From Amycolatopsis taiwanensis DSM 45107 (GTDB lineage Bacteria > Actinomycetota > Actinomycetes > Mycobacteriales > Pseudonocardiaceae), in NCBI RefSeq assembly GCF_000519205.1, contig NZ_JAFB01000013.1, positions 186,001 to 250,000 of the forward strand: DNA of 64,000 nucleotides, in the 5' to 3' direction. Position numbers and translations under genes: made by a program. A model generated the notes under the pieces. It did no database searches. It was not told the origin of the DNA and saw only the letters and a program-made list of their open reading frames with translations. This document shows, piece by piece, positions 53,980 to 61,108 of this stretch (position 1 is its first letter; every line of letters starts with the position of its first letter).

Positions 53980-56021
53980 TCCTGCTGGACGAGCCCACGG
54001 AAAAGGTGTGCGCGGCGATCTCCTCCGGCACACCGGTCCGGCTCGCGATGGTGGCGCCCGGCGGTTACGGCAAGACCGCCGTGCTCGAACGCCTCGCCGG
54101 GGCGAATGCGCGGTTGGTGGATGACGCCCACCTGCTCGGCGACGCGGAACTCGCCGAATTGGCGCGGTTGCTCGATGACGGGGCCAGCGTGGTGATCGCC
54201 GCGCGCCCGTACCCGCGGCCTGCCGCGCTGAACCAGGTTCTCGCGCGGCTACGGGGACAATTGGTGCTGCGCCCGTTCGACCGGACCAGGACGGCGGATT
54301 TCCTGCGCAGGACGGGCAAAGATCTTTCGCCTGACTCCGTCCAGGCGGAGACCGGCGGGGTGCCGGGCTTCGTGCGCATGCTGGCCGAAGGCGGAGACCT
54401 GACCGGGTTCCGCCGTGAACTGGACCTGTTGCCCGAAGACGTGCTGCGGTTCCTGCTCACGCTCGACCCCCGCGCCGACTTTCCCGTCGAAACCAGGGAA
54501 ACCGCGCGTGCGGCGGGTTTCCTCGGTGCGGACGGAACGGTGCTGCCGATCGTCGCGCGGGCGCTGCGGGAGCTGATGCCGGATCGCGCGGTCGGCCCGC
54601 GCTGGGCCGAGGCGGCGGCCAGAGCCGGTGACTTCGACGCGGCGCTCCGGCTGGCCGATCAGATGATCGTTGCCGAGCATGCGCCGGACCGGGCCGAGGG
54701 CGCGCGGATCGCGGGTACCGCGCTGGCCCACCGGGGTCAGCTCGCCCGCAGCGCGGAACTGTTCCGATGGTCGGACACCGGCCCGTCGGCCTGTTTCGCG
54801 GCGATCGGCATGGTCGGCACCGGCCGGCCCGCCGAGGCCGAGAAGCTGCTCGAACAGTCCACGATGGACGGTCCGCCGACGTTGCTGTCCGGTGCGGTGT
54901 CTTCGGCCGCGCAGGGTGTGCTGGAGTCGCTCGGCGGGCAGCCGGCCGTCGCGCTGTCCACTTTGGTCAGGTCCGCGGAGATGCTGGAGCCGGTGTCGGC
55001 GGGCATGCTGTTGCCGGACAGCCCGGCCGCGCTCGGCGCGCTGGTGGCCCTCAACTGCGGTGAGGCCGCGATCGCCGAACCCTTGCTGGAGCGGGCGATC
55101 GAGTCCGGTTCGCTCGTCGCGCGGCACACCCTGTTGCTGGCGTGGACGGCCATGCTGCGCGGTGACCGGGAGGTGGCCGCCGCACGGCTGCAGTCCGCCG
55201 GGGACGGGCTGGCGCAACGGGACTGGCTGTTCGCGGTGGGGCTGCGGGTCGGGCTGGCGCGCCGGGCCGCCGATCTGGCCGGGCTGCGCCGGATCTGGGG
55301 CCAGGCGCGGGAGGCGGTCATCCGGCAGCCGGTGGATCTGTTCACGTTCCTGCCCTTCGGCGAGTTCGAGGTCGCGGCGGCGCGGCTGGGGGAACGTGAC
55401 CGGCTCGCGCCGCATCTGCGGCAGGCGCGGGAACTGCTGGCCGCGCTGGGCGATCCGCCGCTGTGGGCGACCGCGCTGCACTGGAGCGGGTTGCATGCCG
55501 CGATCCTGGCCGAGCAGCCCGACGAGGCCGCGGAGCACGCGTCGGCGTTGTGTGCCGGCGCGGGTGCCGGCCCGTATTTCGCCGTGATGGCCGAAGCGGC
55601 CCGATGCTGGCTGAAGGTGCTCCGCGGAGACGTCGACCCGATCGCGGTGGAGAGCGCCGCGCGTGGTCTGCACGGCGCCGGCCTGTGCTGGGACGGCGCG
55701 CGACTCGCGGGACAGGCGGCCATCCGCACCGCGGACCGCAAGGCGATGGTGACCCTGCTCGACTGCGCCCGGGTGTTGCAGGGTCGCGAGCCGGACCCGT
55801 CTGAAGCCCCCGCCCGGTTGAGCGAGCGGGAACGCCAGGTCGCCGAACTGGTGCTCGCCGGGCTGACCTACAAGCAGGTCGGCGACCAGCTGTTCATCTC
55901 GGCCAAGACCGTCGAGCACCACATGGCCCGGATGCGCCAGCGTCTGGGCGCGTCGAGCCGTTCGGAGCTACTCAGCGAGTTGCGCGCCGAACTCGCCCCA
56001 ACCACCAAAGGCATGTCGTAA
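53976..56021 (+). CDS. STAND ATPase/LuxR-type regulator (IniR-like)
   Basis: 681 residues from GTG 53976 (overlaps the previous stop). STAND ATPase: P-loop GGYGKT (29-34), Walker B ARLVDDAHLL, then helical repeats, then C-terminal LuxR HTH (LSERERQVAELVLAGLTYKQV, KTVEHHMARMRQRLG; about 615-665). MalT/IniR-type regulators bind a sugar or other ligand and ATP to activate operons. M. tuberculosis Rv0339c (IniR) lies beside iniBAC and controls it; the same arrangement, here divergent, supports activation of iniBAC. Confidence 0.88.
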   Translation: MILLDEPTEKVCAAISSGTPVRLAMVAPGGYGKTAVLERLAGANARLVDDAHLLGDAELAELARLLDDGASVVIAARPYPRPAALNQVLARLRGQLVLRPFDRTRTADFLRRTGKDLSPDSVQAETGGVPGFVRMLAEGGDLTGFRRELDLLPEDVLRFLLTLDPRADFPVETRETARAAGFLGADGTVLPIVARALRELMPDRAVGPRWAEAAARAGDFDAALRLADQMIVAEHAPDRAEGARIAGTALAHRGQLARSAELFRWSDTGPSACFAAIGMVGTGRPAEAEKLLEQSTMDGPPTLLSGAVSSAAQGVLESLGGQPAVALSTLVRSAEMLEPVSAGMLLPDSPAALGALVALNCGEAAIAEPLLERAIESGSLVARHTLLLAWTAMLRGDREVAAARLQSAGDGLAQRDWLFAVGLRVGLARRAADLAGLRRIWGQAREAVIRQPVDLFTFLPFGEFEVAAARLGERDRLAPHLRQARELLAALGDPPLWATALHWSGLHAAILAEQPDEAAEHASALCAGAGAGPYFAVMAEAARCWLKVLRGDVDPIAVESAARGLHGAGLCWDGARLAGQAAIRTADRKAMVTLLDCARVLQGREPDPSEAPARLSERERQVAELVLAGLTYKQVGDQLFISAKTVEHHMARMRQRLGASSRSELLSELRAELAPTTKGMS

Positions 56022-56159
56022 CCGGACAGCTGTTCGTCGTGCTCGGGTGCGCGGCGCCTCGCGGTAAGCGGCGGCCGCCGGCTCGCCCGGTCAGTGCAGT
56101 GCGCACGACCCCAAGGGCCTGCGTCGAAGTCGGTTGGGGTGGTCGGGCTGGATCTTGGC

Positions 56160-56420
56160 GTTCCTACCCGAACCCGGAACTCGCCCTCCCGAACCCAGAA
56201 CTCGCCCTCCCGAGCCCGGAACTCGCCCTCCTGAGCCCGGAACTCGCCCTCCCGAACCCAGAACTCGCCCTCCCCAGCCGGGGACACGCCAGCACCTGGC
56301 GTGTCCCCGGTCCAGGCACGTGAGTTCCCGGCTCGGGCGGGCGTGTCCCCGGCTCAGGCACGTGAGTTCCGGGTCCAGGCACCCGAGTTCCTGGTCCAGG
56401 CACCCGAGTTCCGGGTTGGG
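56160..56420. repeat. Cluster of GAACTCGCC and GAGTTCC repeats
   Basis: Six tandem units of the form CCC(A/G)GAACTCGCCCTCC, 22-23 bases apart (about 56165-56275), then GGGGACACGCCAGCACCTGGCGTGTCCCC, a perfect-armed hairpin, then five units of CAGGCACG/CCGAGTTCC in the other sense (to 56420). The left and right halves are inverted with respect to each other. No gene; the shape suggests either a bidirectional terminator or a repeat expansion. Confidence 0.75.
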
Positions 56421-56427
56421 AACATAG

Positions 56428-56577
56428 ACACCGAAGGCAGGACTACTCCGGCAACGTTGCCAGGCACGCCTCCAGAGCCTGGAACGAGAACACAGCACCG
56501 TCGCCACCCGCTACGAAGCCACCATCCGCCCCGCCGCCCTCAACCATCCGCCCCGCCGCATCAACGAATGGTTCTGA
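56428..56577 (+). pseudogene. Possible transposase C-terminal remnant
   Basis: A short frame ending at TGA 56575-56577 reads QARLQSLEREHSTVATRYEA and ends RRINEWF. TRYE/D-x-T followed by a C-terminal NEWF/NEWL is typical of the ends of IS5-type transposases. No start, catalytic domain or flanking inverted repeat remains. Low confidence. Confidence 0.3.
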
Positions 56578-56621
56578 TCCACGTTGATACAGACCCTGGA
56601 AGCAGTCCTGGCGGCGAATGA

Positions 56622-57236
56622 TCACGGCAGGATCTGGACCGCCTGGCCGATCTGCAGGGTGTTGAAGAACTTCAGCGAAGCGGTGCTGGAGAGGTGGATG
56701 CAGCCGTGGGACGGCGTCGACAGGCTTCCGGTGTGGAACGCGTCCCCGGGGTAGAAGAAGACGGAGTTCGGCATGGGCGCGTTGTCGAACTCCCGGCTGA
56801 GGTGCATCTTCTCCTTGGAGAGCACGCGGAACATGCCGGTCGGGGTCGCGTTGCCCTTGCGCCCGCCGAGGGCCGGTACCGGTCCGTAGATCACCTTGCC
56901 GTCCTGCACCAGCCACGCCTTCTTCGCCGAAAGGCTCACGCAGGCGCCGCTGCTGATCGAGCACGGCACACCCGGAGCGGCGGTGGTGGGCTTCGGCTTC
57001 GGCGTCGTCTTCGAGGTCGAAGAGGAGGACTTCGTGGAGGTGGCCGGCGGTGGCGTGCTGCTCGACGTGCTCGCCGGCGGCGTGGTGGTCGTCGGCGCGG
57101 CCGAGCTGGTCTGCTCGACGCTGCTCGCCGCCGCCGCGGGCTGGATGGCCGCGTTGTCGGTGGCTGGAGACGAGCAAGCGGCCAGCACCACCGCCGTGGC
57201 CAGGCCGCCCACTGCCGCCAGGATCTTCTTCACCAT
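56622..57236 (-). CDS. L,D-transpeptidase lipoprotein
   Basis: 204 residues. Lipoprotein signal with VVLAAC lipobox (Cys21), a Ser/Thr/Pro/Lys linker (residues 22-88) and a YkuD domain with AWLVQDGKVIYGPVPALGG, TPTGMFRVLSK and the active site SHGCIHLS (His177, Cys179). Such enzymes make 3-3 or lipoprotein cross-links in peptidoglycan in the cell envelope. No Ig-like domain, so shorter than LdtMt2. Divergent from the PanE-rhodanese gene, with a dispersed repeat between. Confidence 0.92.
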   Translation of the reverse strand: MVKKILAAVGGLATAVVLAACSSPATDNAAIQPAAAASSVEQTSSAAPTTTTPPASTSSSTPPPATSTKSSSSTSKTTPKPKPTTAAPGVPCSISSGACVSLSAKKAWLVQDGKVIYGPVPALGGRKGNATPTGMFRVLSKEKMHLSREFDNAPMPNSVFFYPGDAFHTGSLSTPSHGCIHLSSTASLKFFNTLQIGQAVQILP

Positions 57237-57273
57237 CGAGCCACCATTCCCGTTCGGATCATCACTCTGGTTG

Positions 57274-57418
57274 TCAAAACGCGCGATCGACGAACGCGTC
57301 TACGGACCGTGACCTCGCAAGGCACATCCGGTCGACCTCCGCTCGCGGCCCGCAGCCGCGTTCGCGAGGCCTTCGGCGGGCGCGGTTTCTACTCGCCGAA
57401 GCACGAACACGGACTTTG
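57274..57418 (-). repeat. ~145-bp dispersed repeat, copy C (inverted)
   Basis: Reverse complement of copies A and B; ends TCAAAACGCGCGATCG (57274) and CACGGACTTTG (57418). It lies in the divergent region between ldt and the fusion gene, so it may contribute promoter or leader sequence to either. Confidence 0.85.
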
Positions 57419-57514
57419 GGATCACCGTCGTCGATTAGACGTGGACGATATGCCCGCGTTGACTCCGGCGTGGTCACGTTTTTGTTGCGGAGGGCGATCG
57501 CGCAGGATGGGGTC

Positions 57515-59317
57515 ATGCGATACGTCATCATCGGAGCCGGTGCGATCGGCTCGACCGTGGCCGCGCAGCTGCAGCTGGCCGGAATTCCGGTCGTCCTCCT
57601 CGCACGCGGCGAGCACGGCGCCGCCATTCGCGAAAACGGCCTGCGCTACCTCCGTCCCAGCGGTACGCGACAGGTCCGGGTGCCGGTCGCCGAGCATCCC
57701 GGGGAGGTCACGCTGACCGGTGACGACGTGCTTGTTCTGGCCACGAAGAGCCAGCAGACGGAGCAGGCGTTGCAGGAGTGGGCGTGGCGTCCCGCGGGCG
57801 AAGGCGTCGCGGCCGATCTGCCGGTGCTGAGCCTGCAGAACGGGTTGGAGAACGAGCGTGCCGCGCTGCGCCGGTTCGGCACGGTTTTCGGCGCGTCGGT
57901 CTGGCTGCCGTGCACCTACCTCACACCGGGCGAGGTCAGCGCCGAAGGTGCCGAGAAGCCGGGCATCCTTTGGCTGGGCGGCTATCCCGCGGGTGCGGAC
58001 GATCCGCGTTTGCACGCGATCGCGGAGGATCTGGGCACGGCGGATTTCGCCGTTCAGCTCGTGCCGGACCTGATCCGCTGGAAGGCGGGCAAACTGTTGG
58101 GCAACGTCGGCAACGCGGTCGACGCACTCTACGGCGAGCGGGCCGGCTGGGTGATGGACGAACTGCGCGCCGAGGCGCGGCGGGTGTTCGCCGCGGCCGG
58201 CATCGCCGTCGCCGACCTGGTCCGAGAGTCCGAAGTGGACGTTTCGGTCGCGACGATCGCGGAAATCCCTGGCCGGTCGCGGGGCGGCAGCTCGACGTGG
58301 CAGAGCCTGGCGCGCGGCACCGGTTCGGCCGAAGGCGACTTCCTCAACGGGGAGATCGTGCTGCTGGGCCGGTTGCATGGCGTACCGACGCCGCTGAACG
58401 AGGCGCTGCAACGCAGGATCGCGCTGGCCGCCGAGCACGGAGCCGCGCCCGGTTCCGCGGATCTTGCCGAGCTCCGGACCCCCGGTCGAACCCCGGTGCT
58501 CGTCAGCGCCGGCGAACTCGCCCGGGAACTCGAGTCGGCCGAGCCGCCGATCTTGCTCGACGTGCGCTGGGTGCTCGGCGATCCACACGGTCACCAGGAC
58601 TATCTCGACGGGCACATTCCCGGCGCGGTGTACGTCGATCTCCACACCGAACTCGCCGCCCCGCCCACTCTGGCCGAGGGACGGCACCCGCTGCCGGAGC
58701 CGGCCGACCTGCAGGCGGCGGCCCGGCGCTGGGGCGTACGGGAAGGGTCCCGGGTCGTGGCCTACGACAGCAACGGAAACCTCGCCGCCGCGCGTGCCTG
58801 GTGGTTGCTGCGGTGGGCCGGGGTCGCCGACGTGCGGCTTCTCGACGGTGGTCTCGACGCGTGGCAGGGACCGCTGGAGACCGGGTTCGGTCGCACTCCG
58901 GAGCCCGGAGATGTCGTGCTGAAGCCGGGAAACCTGCCCGTGCTGACCATCGACGAGGCCGCGGCCCTGCCGTCCGCCGGCGTGCTGCTCGACGCCCGGG
59001 CGGGCGAGCGGTACCGCGGCGAGCAGGAGCCGATCGACCCGCGGGCCGGCCACATTCCCGGCGCGCTCAGCGCCCCGACCGGGGAGAACCTGGGGCCCGA
59101 CCGGCGGTTCCGCCCGGCCGCGGAACTGGCCGAGCGCTTTCGCGCCCTGGGCGCCGGGGACGGGCCGGTCGGCGTCTACTGCGGTTCCGGGGTCACTGCC
59201 GCCCACCAGATCGCGGCGCTGGCCATCGCAGGCATCGACGCCGCGCTCTACCCCGGCTCGTGGTCCCAGTGGTCCAACCAGCCCGACCGCCCAGTAGAAC
59301 GCTCAGTGGAAACCTAG
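57515..59317 (+). CDS. Fusion of PanE/ApbA-type ketopantoate reductase and tandem-rhodanese sulfurtransferase
   Basis: 600 residues from ATG 57515. Residues 1 to about 318 are the reductase: NADP motif GAGAIG (7-12), SLQNGLEN, and the C-terminal helical domain with KLLGNVGNAV. Residues about 327-600 are a two-domain sulfurtransferase: the first rhodanese has Asp (VVAYDSNG) in place of Cys, the second has the catalytic loop CGSGVTA with Cys556 and ends in YPGSWSQWSN. No internal stop or frameshift separates them. The reductase normally makes pantoate for CoA; the other half is of the thiosulfate/3-mercaptopyruvate type. Such a fusion is unusual. Confidence 0.9.
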   Translation: MRYVIIGAGAIGSTVAAQLQLAGIPVVLLARGEHGAAIRENGLRYLRPSGTRQVRVPVAEHPGEVTLTGDDVLVLATKSQQTEQALQEWAWRPAGEGVAADLPVLSLQNGLENERAALRRFGTVFGASVWLPCTYLTPGEVSAEGAEKPGILWLGGYPAGADDPRLHAIAEDLGTADFAVQLVPDLIRWKAGKLLGNVGNAVDALYGERAGWVMDELRAEARRVFAAAGIAVADLVRESEVDVSVATIAEIPGRSRGGSSTWQSLARGTGSAEGDFLNGEIVLLGRLHGVPTPLNEALQRRIALAAEHGAAPGSADLAELRTPGRTPVLVSAGELARELESAEPPILLDVRWVLGDPHGHQDYLDGHIPGAVYVDLHTELAAPPTLAEGRHPLPEPADLQAAARRWGVREGSRVVAYDSNGNLAAARAWWLLRWAGVADVRLLDGGLDAWQGPLETGFGRTPEPGDVVLKPGNLPVLTIDEAAALPSAGVLLDARAGERYRGEQEPIDPRAGHIPGALSAPTGENLGPDRRFRPAAELAERFRALGAGDGPVGVYCGSGVTAAHQIAALAIAGIDAALYPGSWSQWSNQPDRPVERSVET

Positions 59318-59335
59318 CCCGCATGTTCCGTCTGG

Positions 59336-59384
59336 CATGAGTGAGAAGTTTGTGCCGCTTTTCGTCAGTAACGGGTCACTCATG
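59336..59384 (+). repeat. 49-bp palindrome-ended dispersed repeat, copy 2
   Basis: CATGAGTGA ... TCACTCATG with centre TTTTCGTCAGTAACGGG; same length and arms as the copy at 25168-25216. It lies just 19 bases beyond a stop codon. Confidence 0.8.
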
Positions 59385-59447
59385 AAAACTGTGGCCTGAC
59401 AACTGCCGAACCCAGTGCTGAGGGGTCTCGCTGATTGTCGGACAGGT

Positions 59448-59484
59448 ACCCTCTGCTCGCCAGCTGCGATGGCGAGCAGAGGGT
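59448..59484 (+). terminator. Strong intrinsic terminator
   Basis: ACCCTCTGCTCGCCA (59448-59462) and TGGCGAGCAGAGGGT (59470-59484) form a perfect 15-bp stem with a 7-base loop, followed by TTGACA. It ends the plus-strand fusion gene transcript, or the convergent permease transcript. Confidence 0.75.
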
Positions 59485-59613
59485 TTGACACTCGCCGCGT
59501 GGCGGCTCTCACAACGGCCGGCGGCCTGTGCCATGTGGGCTACCTCACCATCAGTTCGCTACGAGCGCTAGCCCGATCGGAGATCGCCGTCTTTCGTGTC
59601 GTCCCTTGACGAT

Positions 59614-61062
59614 TCACCCTTGACCCGGTTCCCCCTCAGGGTCGCTGCCTACAGCACCGTCGACCCACCTCCGGTCGATCGGAGTTGCCGCGGTGACCCT
59701 CCGGAGCAGGGCGTAGACCAGCGCCGAGGCGACGAGTCCGACGTAGTAGGCGAGATCGGCGCCGTGCAGGGCCGAGGCGACCGGCCCGGTGAAGACGGTG
59801 GTGTTCATGAACGGCACGGCGGCCGCACAGCCGAGCAGGAAGGCCACCAGCGCGGGCCAGCCGGGCTGTGGCCGGGCGAGGTCTGCCAGCACGTCGAAGC
59901 TGCGACGGTGCCTTCGCCGGTGCCACCAGTCGATCACCACGACCCCGACGAACGGCGGGATCCAGTAGCCGATCAGCAGCAGCACGTCCTGGAACTTCGA
60001 CGCCAGATCACCGCTGTGCATCCACAGGATGAGCGCGAACGCGATCACGGTGACGACCACCGCGGACACCGGTCGCCGCACCCGGAACCCGATCGTCTGC
60101 AGGGCAAGCGAACCGCTGTAGTCGTTCATCGCGTTGGACGACACCGCGGTCAGGGTGATCACCAGCAGCGCCACCGCACCCAGCACCCCGCCGCCGAGGA
60201 GGGTCCGGATACCCGCGGTCGTCTGGTCGGTCAGCGCTTGCCCCGCGGCCAACCCGAGCGTTTCGCCCCAGCCGAAGGAAAGCGTCAGGCCCAGCAAGGT
60301 GTAGATGAACGCACGCGGGCGTGAGGTCTTCGACGGAAGGTAGCGGCTGAAGTCGGAGGCGTAGCTGGCCCACGAGATCGCCAGGCTCAACGCGATGGTG
60401 CTGAACAGGATGAACGCTCCGGCCAGCTCGGCACCCGAGACCGTGTCGGCCACCACGATGCTTTGCCCGGAAAGCAGCCGGATGGTCAGCACCACGAAGA
60501 AGACCGCGGTCACCACGGTCATCACCGCCTGCACTCGGTGGATCACCTCGTAGCCGAGCACACCCACCGCGCATTGCAGCAGCAGCACGATCGCCACGGC
60601 CAGCCAGAACGGCAGGCCGGTCAGTTGCGCCAGCGCGTCGCCGCCGAACAACCCGACCAGCGCGTCCCAGGCGATCGAGTTGACCCACTGCACCACGCCG
60701 GGGAGCACAACGGCACGGCGGAACGGCAGCCGCGCGAACGGGAGCTGCGCGGTGCCGGTGAGTGGGCCCCAGGTGACCAGGTAGGCGACGGGAATGGAGC
60801 CGAGCACGGTGCCGACGATGAGGGCGACCAGCCCGGTGCCGAAGCCGAGTCCGAGCCCGGCGGCCAGCGTGCCGGAGAACACCGCGGTCATGGTCAGGTT
60901 CGGTGCGAAGAACACGGTGAGCAGGCGCACGGGGCGGCCGAAGCGGTTGGCCGCCGGGATGGGAGCGATTCCGTGCGATTCGACCGCGAGATCACCGGCG
61001 CGGGTCGGCATCCGCCCGCCGAACGCATCGGCGGTCAACGCAGTCGGCGCGTCGTCGTTCAT
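59614..61062 (-). CDS. NCS1-family nucleobase/allantoin-type permease
   Basis: 482 residues, about 12 membrane helices. NCS1 landmarks: the cytoplasmic start ESHGIAPIPAANRFG, NLTMTAVFSGTLAAG, GLGFGTGLVALIVGTVLG and SWASYASDFSRYLPSK, the last being characteristic of CodB-like cytosine/purine transporters. It should import a nucleobase or related compound with sodium or protons. Divergent from the molybdenum enzyme across 46 bases; the two may be co-regulated, for example if the permease supplies a heterocyclic substrate. Confidence 0.9.
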   Translation of the reverse strand: MNDDAPTALTADAFGGRMPTRAGDLAVESHGIAPIPAANRFGRPVRLLTVFFAPNLTMTAVFSGTLAAGLGLGFGTGLVALIVGTVLGSIPVAYLVTWGPLTGTAQLPFARLPFRRAVVLPGVVQWVNSIAWDALVGLFGGDALAQLTGLPFWLAVAIVLLLQCAVGVLGYEVIHRVQAVMTVVTAVFFVVLTIRLLSGQSIVVADTVSGAELAGAFILFSTIALSLAISWASYASDFSRYLPSKTSRPRAFIYTLLGLTLSFGWGETLGLAAGQALTDQTTAGIRTLLGGGVLGAVALLVITLTAVSSNAMNDYSGSLALQTIGFRVRRPVSAVVVTVIAFALILWMHSGDLASKFQDVLLLIGYWIPPFVGVVVIDWWHRRRHRRSFDVLADLARPQPGWPALVAFLLGCAAAVPFMNTTVFTGPVASALHGADLAYYVGLVASALVYALLRRVTAATPIDRRWVDGAVGSDPEGEPGQG

Positions 61063-61108
61063 GGGAGCACACTTTCACACGGCCAAACCCGCTGGTAGGT
61101 GTGGAGAT

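Noticed and set aside
56160-56420. Regularly spaced short repeats that could be a CRISPR array
   Set aside because: The unit is only about 22 bases including the variable part, so no true spacers exist, the sense inverts midway, and no cas gene is nearby.
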